The translations under genes and the position numbers were made by a program. A stretch of 64,000 bases of DNA from Codonopsis lanceolata (lineage: Eukaryota; Streptophyta; Magnoliopsida; Asterales; Campanulaceae): the NCBI GenBank assembly GCA_013146195.2, contig CM028379.1, forward strand, positions 63,309,631 to 63,373,630. Reading direction: 5' to 3'. Below the pieces are notes generated by a model. That model saw only the letters and a list, made by a program, of their open reading frames with translations. It had not been told where the DNA came from and did no database searches. Shown in pieces: positions 35,531 to 47,500 of the stretch (position 1 is its first letter; the number at the start of each line of letters is the position of its first letter).

Positions 35531-35865
35531 AATTTTCCATTTCTGGGGTTCACCCTTCACTAAGAAGAACTCTTTGGCAAGGTCACAACTTGTGATTGCT
35601 TATGCCACCAAATTTATGCTTGTTCATAATCCTAAGATTACCCCACGCATAAAACATCTCAAATCCATATGGAAATGCCTCACTTTATCTCCCCCTTTCT
35701 CTTTGAGTGCAATATATACATAATATCTCTCTTCCTTTCAACCGCTCATCATACCCCCCGGTTAACCCCACCCTGGCCCCTCATCTTCCCACCCACGCTC
35801 CCAAGATCGTCCTCCTATTACTTTACTTCACCGGATCTAGCAAGTTTCTTTGTGTGTTGATGCCA

Positions 35866-36084
35866 CTGATGAATTCACGACAAATGAATAATGGTGAAGA
35901 ACAAGTCTCACCCAGTGAGTTCAGTCTTGGCTTGTTAGATTTGTATTCCTTTGAGAAATATAAGTTATTGGGGGAAGAAGAGGAGGTCTCACCCAGTGAG
36001 TTCAGTACCGGACTGATTAATGAGAAAATATTTTTGGGCATGGTATTGAGAAGAAGGTCTTTATGTCTTCTTACCAAACTCTAA
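35866..36084 (+). CDS. Uncertain small ORF with a repeated VSPSEFS motif
   Basis: From the ATG at 35866 the frame runs about 72 codons and contains two copies of EE(Q/E)VSPSEFS followed by (L/T)GLL-like residues, at 35896 and 35982. At the DNA level GTCTCACCCAGTGAGTTCAG is exactly repeated, so the repeat may reflect a DNA duplication. Upstream is pyrimidine-rich with a TATATACATA stretch at 35713, compatible with a promoter and leader. The frame extends upstream to an ATG at 35707. I recognise no family and cannot tell a small gene from chance. Confidence 0.25.
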   Translation: MMNSRQMNNGEEQVSPSEFSLGLLDLYSFEKYKLLGEEEEVSPSEFSTGLINEKIFLGMVLRRRSLCLLTKL

Positions 36085-36518
36085 GGTTTCGATTGTAAAT
36101 TGAAATATAAGTTAGGTTTGAGAAAATTTCAGTTTAACATTTACTTAATACACATGAACAACTTAACGGTATTTGTTTAACGACATCCATCAAAAGAACT
36201 GTAGCTGTAAAGATTTCATATTCTCAGGACCCAATTTTGACAAAAGAAATGTTAAGGGACTAATATTGAGAACGATCCAAAGTCAAGGAACCAATGGTGC
36301 GATTAACCCAATAATTAATAGATATTCCTTTGGTTTCGAGTAAAGAGTCCCCGTTTGAAAGCCAAATTTTTTTTAAAGAAAATGACATTTTTAGTAGCAT
36401 ACTTGTAATAAAATGGTTAAGAAACAAAGAATCATACATGAATGCTTGAGAATGAAGATTTATCTAAAAAATAGTAAGGTAACACAAATTACACAACCAT
36501 AGTGCTCCTCACCAATTT

Positions 36519-36527
<9 letters not shown>

Positions 36528-36555
<28 letters not shown>
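36528..36555. repeat. (TA)n microsatellite
   Basis: A run of about 14 TA units at the left side of the nested Stowaway pair. It may have replaced the left end of the older copy. Confidence 0.85.
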
Positions 36556-36961
36556 TTTTTAATTATGAATCACATATACATGAGTTTTAAAAGAAATCCC
36601 ACGTTATATCAATACTAATATTCAAGTCAATTACTCCCTCCGTCCCAAAATTATCGTCCTCCTTTCCTTTTTCGTCCGTCCCAACATAATTGTCCAGTTT
36701 GAAACTTGCCTTTTTAGAATATCACTTTTACTATTTTACCCTTACTTTTTCACCCTACTTTAATTATGAACCACATACACATGAATTATAAAGAAAATTA
36801 TACATTAAACTAATATAAATAATCAAGTCAATTGTTTTTTTTCTTAATCCGTGCGCTGAATCAACTAGGACGATAATTTAAGAATGGATGGAATATATTT
36901 TTCTTAATGCATATGTCGGATCAATCAAGACAATAATTTTTGACTTTTGAGACGGAGGAAG
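36556..36961 (+). mobile_element. Older Stowaway copy split by a younger one
   Basis: The left part (TTTTTAATTATGAATCACAT to TTCAAGTCAATTA) and the right part (TATTTTTCTTAATGCATATG to GAGACGGAGGAAG) together follow the right two-thirds of the family consensus. The second copy lies between them. TA follows the right end. The left TIR is missing. Confidence 0.75.
36634..36893 (+). mobile_element. Stowaway MITE inserted in an older Stowaway
   Basis: It is 260 bp, almost the same length as the copy at 14512. It starts CTCCCTCCGTCCCAAAATTA beside TA (36632-36633) and ends AATTTAAGAATGGATGGAA before TA (36894-36895). Confidence 0.85.
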
Positions 36962-36964
36962 TAT

Positions 36965-37493
36965 TTGAAATCTATAAATGAATAAATATGTTTGAAAATC
37001 ATAAAAATAAATGAATTGTGTTTGAAATATACAATAATGTCTAATAGAAACAAAGTGAATAAAGAAAATAAATAGAAAAATGTGTTACTCCAAAACAAAA
37101 TGAATGGGGTACGTGGCTAGTGGGCGCCACTTGTAAGAAAAGCTCTTCGCTTACCAGTAATTTTTTCCAGATAAGTAAACTTTAAAGCAGCCACAAGCTT
37201 AACCTTTTGCTTTATCTCCTTTTGAATCAAAATCCTTGCTAATTATTATTAGCATCAGTACATCACCACACTCAATCAGCTCCAAATTTACAGATATAAC
37301 CCCCTTCTAAGATGGAGGGGACCAGTTGCAAAAATACAAAACAAATCTCCCTCTCAAATCCTTAAAATTTCCCCCTCGTGTTTACGCTTTCTTTTCAGCT
37401 TTCCATTTTCTGTTGTTGACTTGTTGCTGACAAAAGCTTACAAGTGTTTGTGAAATCTGAGAAAATATTCAATAGTCTTAGACCATCGAGGTG
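36965..37493. other. Intergenic, no gene recognised
   Basis: AT-rich with no supported coding region. The stretch 37290-37440 is pyrimidine-rich (CCCCCTTC, TTTCCCCCTCG), but no gene was found next to it. Confidence 0.5.
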
Positions 37494-37660
37494 TCATGTA
37501 AGAGAGTTCAGATCTTCTGTATCATTTATATCGTATCACTGGTGTATCATTTTTCTTCTTCATTATTGCATCCCAATCATTGCATCTCAACCAATGGTGA
37601 AGATGAAAAGTGATACACACAAGTGGTACAGGAGATCTGAACTCCATGTAAGATGAATCA
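37494..37660. mobile_element. Foldback MITE, relative of the one at 24878
   Basis: Left arm CATGTAAGAGAGTTCAGATC, then TTCTGTATCA, pairs with right arm GTGATACAC, then ACAGGAGATCTGAACTCCAT. The core GAGTT(C/G)AGATCT is shared with the copy at 24878-25012. Confidence 0.6.
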
Positions 37661-37739
37661 TAATTCGTAACATGACTCTACATAAAAAATACACATAAAA
37701 CAATATTTTCTTAATTTTTGTCAAAGGGATTAAATAGTA

Positions 37740-37898
37740 CTCCCTTTGTTTTTAAATTTTCGTCTTCTTTTCATTTTTCGTCTGTTCTAAAATAATTGTT
37801 CTTTTTCAAAATTTTCTATTTTAAAAAAATACATTCAGTTACTTTTTTTAAAACGGTGTATCGTATCAAAGTGGACAATAATTTGAAAACGGAATTAG
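37740..37898 (+). mobile_element. Internally deleted Stowaway MITE, 159 bp
   Basis: It starts CTCCCTTTGTTTTTAAATTT after TA and ends GGACAATAATTTGAAAACGG-AATTAG before TA. Both ends are kept, but about 100 bp of the usual centre is missing. It lies about 300 bp upstream of the likely SPL promoter. Confidence 0.7.
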
Positions 37899-38184
37899 TA
37901 ATAAAATTTATGCACTGGTTGATGAGTACAAACAAATAAAAAACTACATGAAACAGACAACTTTTTAACCAAAATGAACATGCTTTGCTACTAATTAGTA
38001 CAAAGAAAAAGTTAAGAGCACAATTACAGTAAATATTTTGTCTCGACAATTATCATAACATTATCTGTTATAATAAAAAATTAACTACGGGAAATATAAT
38101 ATTTGTTAATCTCATTGACTCGTCTGTACCATATGAGGAAAAAGGTGTAGGTGAAATAATGATCATCTAAGGAAAGAGGGTATG

Positions 38185-38290
38185 ATATATATATATACAT
38201 GAATGTCCATGGAAATCCATGTCAGAGAATGAAACTGTAAGAAAAGAATCTTGTTCTCTCCGTTTCAATCGTCTCCCTGATCAGTAAGTT
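38185..38290 (+). promoter_or_regulatory. Candidate SPL promoter and 5' UTR intron donor
   Basis: TATGATATATATATATACATG (38181-38201) is TATA-like. It is followed by a pyrimidine-rich leader and TCAGTAAGTT (donor GT at 38284). An intron within the 5' UTR, ending near 38660-38682, would explain the roughly 430 bp between this leader and the ATG. Inferred from splice-site shape only. Confidence 0.4.
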
Positions 38291-38720
38291 CTTTCACTGT
38301 ACTAATTTTTTCTTAAAACTGTTTCTTTATTTGAATTTTAATTAGTTCTTTGGATTTTTGTAGATTGAATTAGTTTTACATGTCATAGTAGGTAATGATC
38401 GACCTATCTTAATGATGTAAGTCATGTTTTTCGGTTGATTTTAGTTTTTATGTTTAATAAGTTCCAAGAAATTCCGTAAACCTATTGTTGGACAAAGAAA
38501 TTTAATGTCTTACTAATCTATCTCCTTGAGCTGGGTTTCTGATGTTTGGTGTTGAAGAAACTTATTTCTAATTGCTAATTATCTTCTGGAATTTGATAAT
38601 TTGTTTCATTTGCTTCTGTTCAATCGAAAAATTGGATTAAAAGCTCTGGTTGGTTGAATAGTGAAGCCCCTTTCAAGAGTTTAGGTTAAAAGAGGAGGAG
38701 AGAGAAACTAGGTTGTTCTT

Positions 38721-41279
38721 ATGGACTGGATGCTGAGAACATCTGCTTGGGAATTGACTGAATTGGGTCGAGATGACTTCCCCGCACTGACTGAATTGAA
38801 TAGCACCGCTGAGGTGAATAACAATGTCCATTTTTTACCTATTGATCAAGGATTTGATAGATTAGGAGATGAGATAGTGTACAAAATGAATGAGCAGAAG
38901 GGTTTAGCAAGGGAGGCATTGTCACCTCGAGGAGGGTCGAGGAGGGCACGAGGGAATAATGGTAATAATTCGAATATGTCGTGCTTAGTGGATGGATGCA
39001 CTTCGGACCTCACCAATTGCAGGGACTATCATCGGCGCCATAGGGTATGCGAGCGTCACTCGAAGACCCCTGTTGTGGTTATAGGGGGGAAAGAGCAAAG
39101 GTTTTGCCAGCAATGCAGCAGGTACAAACTGGATTTTCCTGCCATTGTTTTGGAATTTTTTATGCTTAGATTCAAGTTATATGAATTGTGTTTCTTGATT
39201 TGGTTATGATTTTTTTCCTAGAACGTAGCATTTTGTTCCATTGAAAGGTCCCTTAATTCTATTGTATCTTTTTGGCTAGTATTATGAGATTGCTATGCTA
39301 AATTGAGCATTGAATTGAAGGATAGAATGTATAATTTGCTACTCACAAGGCAGTGGTCAACAAGAATTTACAATCAGTAATCAGTAAACGGCAGAAATTT
39401 CGTTTGCTGGAAATGGCTTTTCCCAGACCCCGTCCAACTGTGCAACTATTAGCAGCAAAAGGCTGTCCTATGTGCTGTTCGTCTTGTACACTGCTCTGGC
39501 AAAACCATATTGGGTACCGCATCAGGACCACCCTAATTTATTTATTTATTTTTGATAGGTAAGTGTGACTCTTCGATGGTATGGGGATTGGAACCTAGGA
39601 CTTCAAGGTCTTTTGCCTGAGTGCCCTTGTCATCTCTCCCACTCCTTGGGGTCAATTTTTTTTGAAGGGAAAAATAAATTTTATTTATTAAAATTAATTG
39701 TACCACAGTAGTAGACTGCCTGCCTCCACAACAAAAAAAACCCTGGACCACAAACAGGAAAGCCCCTTAAGACTCCCAAATTCAAGTATAACACACTACA
39801 TATTGCAACAGAGAACAAGCATATATCTGCAGAACATAGAAAAAAATTAGCAGAGCCAACCAAATACTTCACATCTGAATTTCAACGATGGATCACCACC
39901 CTGCCTCAAAAAAGAATTAGCTCTATCCACACCCTACTTTGTAGCATAGATGGTCTTAAAAGTTATAATGGCCTGTGTGACGCGTTTTATGTGGTAGGCA
40001 GACTATTTACAAACTTTCCTTTTCTCTCTCCTCAATAGTCAATCCAATCCATCTTATTTTGTAGATTCCATTCACTTGGGGAGTTTGATGAAGTAAAGAG
40101 GAGTTGCAGAAAGCGTCTTGATGGCCACAACAGGCGTCGAAGGAAACCTCAACCGGAATCCTTCTACTTGAGTTGTGGCAACTTTTTGGCCAATCACCAA
40201 GGTTTGAATTTCTTTCAAATTATTTTTGAGAAATTAATCATAAAGTGTGTTGCTCTACTTTCTGTTGCAAACAGTTTGTCTTTCTTCAAAAGGCTTTGTC
40301 TCACAGTACAGACAGTGATCAGTTGTTTCATGCTTACGCCTTTTCATTTCTTCTTCATCCTTAATAGCATCAACCAACCTCTATACCCTAATTGACTCCA
40401 AATGTTCATCTCACCTCTTCCCTTGACATATATTTTAAATATCCACAATTTCATCATCATATTTTGAGTTATATAGATTTTTAGACGTAGATATATGTAA
40501 TATGCAGAAGAAACATTACTATAGAGAACCAAGGAAGAGATGATGATTGTTGGTGGATTGCATTGGGCAGTAACTACGGTTGTGCATGTTTGTTTGTGTA
40601 GAGTAGTGTCCTATCCAACCTGCATGACTAAGTCCGATACACGGGCTAAGGTTTTTGGGCTAGTTCGTCCTCTTTACCATCTGAACCATGTGAAGAAAGT
40701 ATTTATAGTTGTGGAGCTAACATATATTCCTAAAATGCAGGTGCAAAATTGTTGCAGTTTGGTAGTCCAGAGGCACACACAAGTACACATAGCAGCAGCC
40801 TAACCTGGGCTAATTACAATAATTACAACCAACAGCTGCATGTAATTGTTCAACAGAACACTTCTTCATATTCAACTGGTCATGTCTACAGTGGAACAGA
40901 CATAAACTTTCCCTTCCTGCTTGATAAATGCAGTCAACCAGTGCCTGAAGTTCCGATAGCCCAGCAGCAGGGTCTCAATGCGCATGTCTCTAAAAGGATA
41001 TCTGGAAAATCAAAACAATTGTTTGAATCCAAGGATGCTCTCTCTCTTCTGTCAACACACAACAAACCACAAACCTCAAGGGCTTGTCCGAGCCATTTGA
41101 TGATGCAGCAGGATGTCGTTCATCCGAATCAATCCACAGGCACTTGCCTGCAATTTGATGGCCTGGCTCAGTACCCTCATTCACAGCGTGCCCAAGATTT
41201 AAATGGGGTATTTCACTTTGGAACTGATGAGTTGTTGGAAAACAAAGCCTCAAAACTTATTTCTTTTTCTTGCAACTAG
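38721..41279 (+). CDS. SPL13: SBP-box transcription factor, SPL13 type, miR156-regulated (exons 38721-39121, 40065-40201, 40741-41279)
   Basis: The three exons join in frame to 358 aa, close to Arabidopsis SPL13. The N-terminus MDWMLRTSAWELTEL is characteristic of this group. The SBP domain spans about residues 86-163. Zinc site 1 is Cys88, Cys93, Cys110 and His113; zinc site 2 is Cys129, Cys132, His136 and Cys148. The domain ends in the basic nuclear signal CRKRLDGHNRRRRKPQPE. Intron 1 (39122-40064) splits the Arg codon of CQQCSRFHSLGEF and intron 2 (40202-40740) follows FLANHQ; both have GT-AG ends. Exon 3 opens GAKLLQFGSPEAH and carries ALSLLS, encoded by the miR156 site. Family members bind GTAC cores and promote vegetative phase change and flowering. 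Reading through introns gives shorter false frames. No defect was seen. Confidence 0.93.
39122..40064 (+). other. SPL intron 1, with a SINE insertion
   Basis: 943 bp, donor GTACAA, acceptor TTTTGTAG. It carries the SINE at 39537-39656. Beyond it, up to about 39960, lies a stretch beginning AAATAAATTTTATTTATTAA that may be the 3' end of a LINE or similar element on the minus strand; this is not certain. Confidence 0.8.
39537..39656 (-). mobile_element. tRNA-derived SINE in SPL intron 1
   Basis: On the minus strand it reads CCCCAAGGAGTGGGAGAGAT, GACAAGGGCACTC (weak box A), then TAGGTTCCAATCCCC (box B), and ends CTATCAAAAATAAATAAAT. A second head of the same family is at 63918-63979. Confidence 0.6.
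40202..40740 (+). other. SPL intron 2
   Basis: 539 bp with donor GTTTGA and acceptor AAAATGCAG. No inserted element was recognised. Confidence 0.85.
41035..41054 (+). promoter_or_regulatory. miR156/157 target site in SPL exon 3
   Basis: ATGCTCTCTCTCTTCTGTCA differs only in its first base from the canonical SPL target GTGCTCTCTCTCTTCTGTCA. It lies in the coding region and specifies the Asp-Ala-Leu-Ser-Leu-Leu-Ser motif. Pairing with miR156 would cause cleavage or translational repression in juvenile tissue. Confidence 0.92.
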
Positions 41280-41557
41280 AACTAGTTATTTTGCTAATCC
41301 CATCACCATCAGCCTCGAGTGTGCAACATTACTGGATATTGTGCCATCTGAGCAAAAGCTCATTTGTAGTTTCTCACCGTTGTGATGCTTTTTGATTAAT
41401 TGTACATTTTTCACTATTCCTTTCTGTTCAATGCAAAATCATGTGCCAAATACAGAAGTCCTTTTAATTCTATTCTGTTGTGTACAATGCAAAATCATGT
41501 GCCAGTTCTAGAGGTTGATACACCATAGGAGCGTAGTCTTGTTATCAAAAGCGTTCT
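41280..41557 (+). other. SPL 3' UTR and downstream flank
   Basis: AT-rich sequence with a partial duplication: CAATGCAAAATCATGTGCCA occurs at about 41430 and 41489. The outer LTR begins 279 bp after the stop codon, so the 3' UTR is either shorter than this or runs into the LTR. Confidence 0.5.
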
Positions 41558-42204
41558 TGTAAGACCCCCTGAAACTTTGTATGATTGACTTGCTTGCATG
41601 ATAGGTTTATTGTGTAAAACTTCATGTGTTTGGGTAGGTTAGACTCTAACCAAAACGCTAATGTTGTTTGAGTGTGCTCGTGAGCGTGCTAGAGTTACAA
41701 TGCGTAACTCGACATTGTTGGAAACTTGACTTAGTCGAGGGTTTACTTGTTTGGTTCTTGCTCGCAACCTTTGTGAGACCCTAGGTCTTCGTATGCTTTA
41801 CATGTGCTTCCTTGGATACATTTGCATTCATTAGAATCATGTTTATAAGGTTTACATGTGATCACGACGTTCAAAGTATAGTCGTCGTCATAAGTTTGAT
41901 TTCATGATTCGTATTTCGTAAACGTTTCGTGTTTCGTAGTTTCGATGCACTTAGTTGTGGTTTAACTTCACACATGTGTTCGAGTCCATTCATTAGGCTT
42001 TTAACATACTTTAAAAATCATTTGTGCATGTTCGTTCGTTCGTTGCTTTGATCGTTGGTTTGTTGTGCTTTGTTTTGATCTTCGTTAGAGTCGATTCGGG
42101 CATCGTTCAGGCGTGTTTCGGACTTGTGTTGAGCGAGGAAACACCCAAGATGTTTGAGGTTGGTTCGAGGCTTGATAAGACATCAATTTGGACAATTTTG
42201 TTTA

Positions 42205-42310
42205 TTGGAGAGAGCGGTCACGTCACCCTCGCGTCCTAGCTTGTGCCTATTCCAGGACCCTCCACACAATCGCGTCTTCTCCCGCCACGCGAGCGCGCCG
42301 GCGCTTTTTC
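42205..42310. other. GC-rich patch of LTR A
   Basis: GAGCGGTCACGTCACCCTCG, then CGCCACGCGAGCGCGCCGGC, lies before TACCCTTAATGAACCCCCC. It occupies the same position as the patches in LTRs B and C. Confidence 0.8.
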
Positions 42311-44557
42311 CTGATATGAGTATTTTGTGTTTTTACCTATCTACCCTTAATGAACCCCCCTAACCCCCATCCATTTAATCCCTAATAGACCTATATTAGT
42401 CCTTATGTGTTGGGTATTAATCTAGATGAGTTTTTAAGTGGGTTTCTAAGTGTGTTTTATCGCTAATCTAATTGAGAGAGGAACCACAACAGATCGACAA
42501 CACATCCACTTAGCACTAATCCTCTTTTAATCAAACATAACCCAGCTGAAACCCCTCTCTTTTAGACCCATCTTCAGCCCTCTCTCACTCACTTTTAACC
42601 CTAGAGAGTTCTAACACAGAGAGAGAGAGAGTTGTGTGTGTGTTCTTGTTGAGATTACTATGTGTAATCTCACCCCCAATGATTGAGACCACCGTTTCGA
42701 AGCCCTCAACATGTAGACACTTCCCCATGTTGTAATCTCCATTTTGTTGGCTCATTTTTGGTAAGTTGCTATTCCCTTTTCTTTCTCTTCCTAGCTTGAT
42801 TTCATGCTAGGATGTTAGAGATATGTTTTCATGCTTTGATAGAATATCCTATCATTAAATGAGGAGTTTATGATGAATATGTGTTGAGAATATATGGGTT
42901 TGAAAGTATGTGAGTTTGATTGTGTTTGTTGGGTGTTCAAGCTTTAAAAACTTGTTAAATGAGTTTAGGAACCCGAATAGTCAATAAATCTTGAAATGGG
43001 TTTGTGACCTAGATTTTGAAACTTAGTAATTCGACTCAACGGAGTCAAATAAGGATTTAATGAGTTAATGTAAGCCTTACGATGAAATCCTACGACTTTT
43101 GGAGATCGTTGAGTCTCAACTGTGAAATCTCGAGATTATGACATTTTGGGAGATTATGGGTTTATGTAAATTTGATGTTTTGGGACTTCAATAGAAGTCC
43201 CGATTATTATTTATCAAAAAAAAAAAATGGAAGTCCCGATTATTATGTTAGTAAAGTCTAATACATATGAATTGAACTCTACAACAGTTAGAGTGCATTT
43301 TAATGAGAGTGCAGACTCTTGGGCCCTCTTCCGGGCACGTTAGTGCATCGACTTAGTAAAGAATCTAACATGCGATTCTTGTGTTAATTATAATGAATTG
43401 ATGATTATGAATAGATGATAGATCCATCAGTGATTGTTATGAGTGTACTCTTGGACACTCTATGATTAGAGACTAATGAGATAGCATTGGGTTATGATTA
43501 CGATAGTAAAGATGATATATTTGAGGCGATTGAGTTTTATGATGATTGATATAAGAATATCAATTAAATTATGATTTGATGGACTTTGCGATTTATGTCA
43601 ATAATGACCTAAAAGATGAAATATAGAGTTAAGACTCAACGGAGTCGAATGAGGATTGATAATACATTAATGAATGTAATGTTGGAATCCTATGTTTGAG
43701 ACGCGTATGGTCTTGTTTGTGCCCGAATGATCTCTTTGTAAGTGTCCAATGTGACACCTAAACCCTAAAGGCTATTACTATAATGATAGGTTGCCGCTTA
43801 ACTAATCTAGTAAGTTGTATGATCGAGATACTTAGAGTTCAGGAGTTTGTTAACTTGGTTTAGCAACTCAAAAGAGTTTACTATGAGTGTGCACAAGATT
43901 ATTAGAGACTATTATATGGTCTCGAAATGATGAGATGAGATTGGGACGATGGATGGACTTCCATTCCATACGAGTTAAGATTGAGTGCCCTTATAAGTAC
44001 TCGCGCGTGTGTGACTATGGGATAGTCTGGTTTACGCTTTGAGCATGACTTTGAGTGTAAGGATTAGTACACGATGGTTATGGATTAATGGGTGGTTATG
44101 CTATAAGCTAAGTATGCCGCCTCTTGTTATGGGTGAGTGTGGACTAACGTAATAGTCTACACTTGTTTGGGAGTTGAGGATCTTTAAGGACCCTAATATA
44201 TGATTGCTGACTGTATTGAAATTCACGGTATGGTTATGATTGGAGATCAAGTATATAGTCTCATGTTATGAACGTATATAGACTAACCTAGTAGCCTTTA
44301 CTTGTTTGTGAGTTGAGGATCTTGGAGGACCTCGATGTGTTATTGTTAATAGACTAAATGGGTAGTCTTATTATGTGTATATGAATTAGACTAATTAATA
44401 GTCTAGGTATGTTTGTGATTCGGGAATCATTGTATACCCCAATGTTTGGATACTTGGATTAAATATGTGGTCGAATTATATTTGTGAATACTTGCAAATA
44501 TGTGCATGTATGATTATGTAATTCAAGACTAAATATGTAGTTTTGATATGTGTTGTT

Positions 44558-47500
44558 TGTAATACCTCGATCCTTGGTTAGCTTGATTTACGTGTCATGC
44601 TCATATTTCTTCCTTTGTTGACTTTATGATTGGTTTGTCAGAGTGTCTAGATGTGTGGGAGTGACCACATTGAGACCAAAACCTTGTTGAGAGATGTTCC
44701 ATAGTTGTTGACTTGCTAAAGTCACAAGTCGTAGCTCGACGTTAGTCTGAATGCGACTTAGTTGAGGGTTTGCTTGCGTTGTTTGTATTCGTGACCGCGG
44801 TTAGGCCTTAGGTCTTTATATGATTGTTATGGAATTTTTTAGATGTATTAGACTTCAAGCTGGAGGTGTTCCTTAAGCCTATTGATTATTTGGATGTTTT
44901 GAAGGCAGCATTTGTCTTTATCGCATAATTCGAGATTGAGTCGTGTGATCGTCTCGTCTTTCGGAGTTCTTATTCTCATAGTTGTTCTTTAACTTCTTAG
45001 AAATATTCAAACATATTCATTAGCCTATTGTTTTGCTTTAAGCCTTATATTATTGCTCGTTCGATCGCTAGTTCATTCATCATTTCGTTTGCAAGTTGTT
45101 ATGACTTGTTTTGGTTTCATTCTGATTTGTCTCGGGAGTTGTTCGTGTGTATTTCTTGAGAGTTCTAGACCTACTTTGAATGAGGTTTGAACCTTGTTTG
45201 GTTTGGTTAAGTGTTTGAGGTCCTTTAGGGTTGATTTATTGGAGCTGTAGGGCTTGTGGTCACATGAGGGAGAGGCCTTGCCCCCGTAAGGTCGTCGGAG
45301 ATTTCACAAACTTGGATGGATGGAGGATGCGCTTGCATGCTCTTGGGACCATGCGGCCGCATGGTCCCCGACACAGCTTTGTTTTGTTTTGATTTTTAAA
45401 CCCATTTGCCTATTCTAACCCCACTAAAACCTATTCTAATCCCTCCCTAAGCCTTCTTAATTAGTCCTAAGCCTAACCTAACTTGATTACTTAGTTTTAA
45501 GTGTGATCTAAGTGGGTGTATTTGGAGAGATTAGCCACAAAAATCTGGCCACAATCTACCACACTTACCTCGACACATGTCCCACAACTTGTTTGACTTC
45601 ATATATATCACAAACCAGCCCTTAGAGCCCTCATTTGCTGCACTTTCTCTCCAAAAACGTTGAGAGCTCCTCCCATGGTGTTGCCTTATGTTCTTGAAGG
45701 TTCTTCTTGGTCTTCCTTAGTTCCTCTTCTCCATTGTTGAAGCCAAGCCATAGGATTGAAGAGCATGAAGAGTAGTGCATTTCTAACCGATTATTTTCTC
45801 TATTTGGTTTCTTGTTTGTAGATTACAAGTAAGTTACTTCTTCTTTCTTTGATTTTTGTACTCATTGATCCTAAGGAAAACAAAATCTATGCTATTTGAG
45901 GTCAATGAGTACACATACTTGCTTTGTATGCCTATAATTTGTATTTTGGATATATGAACTTGCTAAGACCATATGTAGGATGATTTCTATGATTGTTGAA
46001 GTATATTGTTACTCTTCACCATATGTATTTAGGATTGTGAACATGCTAGATATGATGTTTACATGTTTACTTGGAATTGTGATAGATGAAAGTATTCTAT
46101 ATATGGCTTACTTGGTATTTTGGTAAGTTGCTATGTGCTCTAGCCTATAATTGGACTCTATGTTGAAGAAATATTAATGTAATACCTTGGTTAGCTTATA
46201 ACTTAGTTGGAATTAGTAATGGACTTAGGATGGTTTGTAAAGCACATAGCTTCTAATCCCTAAATTGGGAATGTGTAGAATTAAGACTCAACAGAGTCGT
46301 TATAAGTCCAATAATATATTAATGAGCCTTGGGTTGAAATCCTACGATGTTTGGGTTTTGGTTGGTTATGATTGTGAGCACCGAACATCTCAAATTGTGT
46401 CCAATTGAGACACCTACATTATAGAGACTTGTTGGGAATTGATTTAGAGTGTGCTCGTGAGAGCACGGAGCATTAGAGATCAATCTATGGTCTCGAGTAT
46501 CCTTAAGAAATGATTTTAGTATGAGTGCTCTTTTTAGGGAATTTGTCGTGTGCACATGAAGACACTTGCGAGGTTTATGAGGACGGGGGTAGTCTTGATA
46601 TTCTTGAGAGTGGTTTTAAGGATGTCGATTATATACAACTAATAGGAACATAGTTGAGCCCGGTGTATTTTGTGAAGACTAAATATTAGGCCTTGATTTG
46701 TGCTCGTTCTTTGACCAACATGGTAGTCTTGGGTTTGACTTCGAGTAGAGGTCCATGGTAGACTTTGTAGTATGATTTTGGTAAGCTTATATGTTATTTC
46801 CGATTGAGTTGTGTCTTGGGGATCTTGAGTATCCCGATATGTGGTTTCTTGGACTAAACTTGTAAGTTAGTTGAACATGTTAAGTATGTGCAAATATGTG
46901 TACATTGAGAATGAGGTTTTGTAGAATATTATGACCTACTTGATTTGATGAGTTCCGCTCTTGTCGGACTTGGTTCATATTTGTTTATGACGAGTGAATA
47001 TCTACTTGTGCATTTCATATAAGTCCAGCTGGCATTATCTGGATTGGTTTTTATGTCAGGGTAGGACGATACATCGCCTATACGAATCGTAAGATTCGTA
47101 TTCGCGATGGATCGTCGTACCTGGGACCTCACACACCCTCCACTGCTGGCCTAGTGGGGAAGTTAGCCCATTTTCGTTACCAATAGAGCGAATGGATTAT
47201 GCTAAACTAGACTGAGAAAGGGCTGCCCTTGAGGTGTAGCCGCTCAGTATGTCGATGTAATCACGAGCATCGATGGTACAACCCGTCTAACATTGTGTAT
47301 TGCAGGAGCAACATAACGACACTAATTGGGTATCTCCTCTATCCCTTATGTGGCTTACTATGAGCACTTGTACAAAAGATAATGTGCTATGTGGTTTATA
47401 CGAGGATAAGTACTTTGATGACTTGGTACATGTTTATTAATGATTAATGATATATATATATATATATGCTTGTGCATTATGCCATGTCATACCATGTTAT

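Noticed and set aside
39122..39209. SPL exon 1 frame extended to a 162-residue product
   Set aside because: It runs into intron 1 and destroys the second zinc site. Splicing at GTACAA restores SRFHSLGEF.
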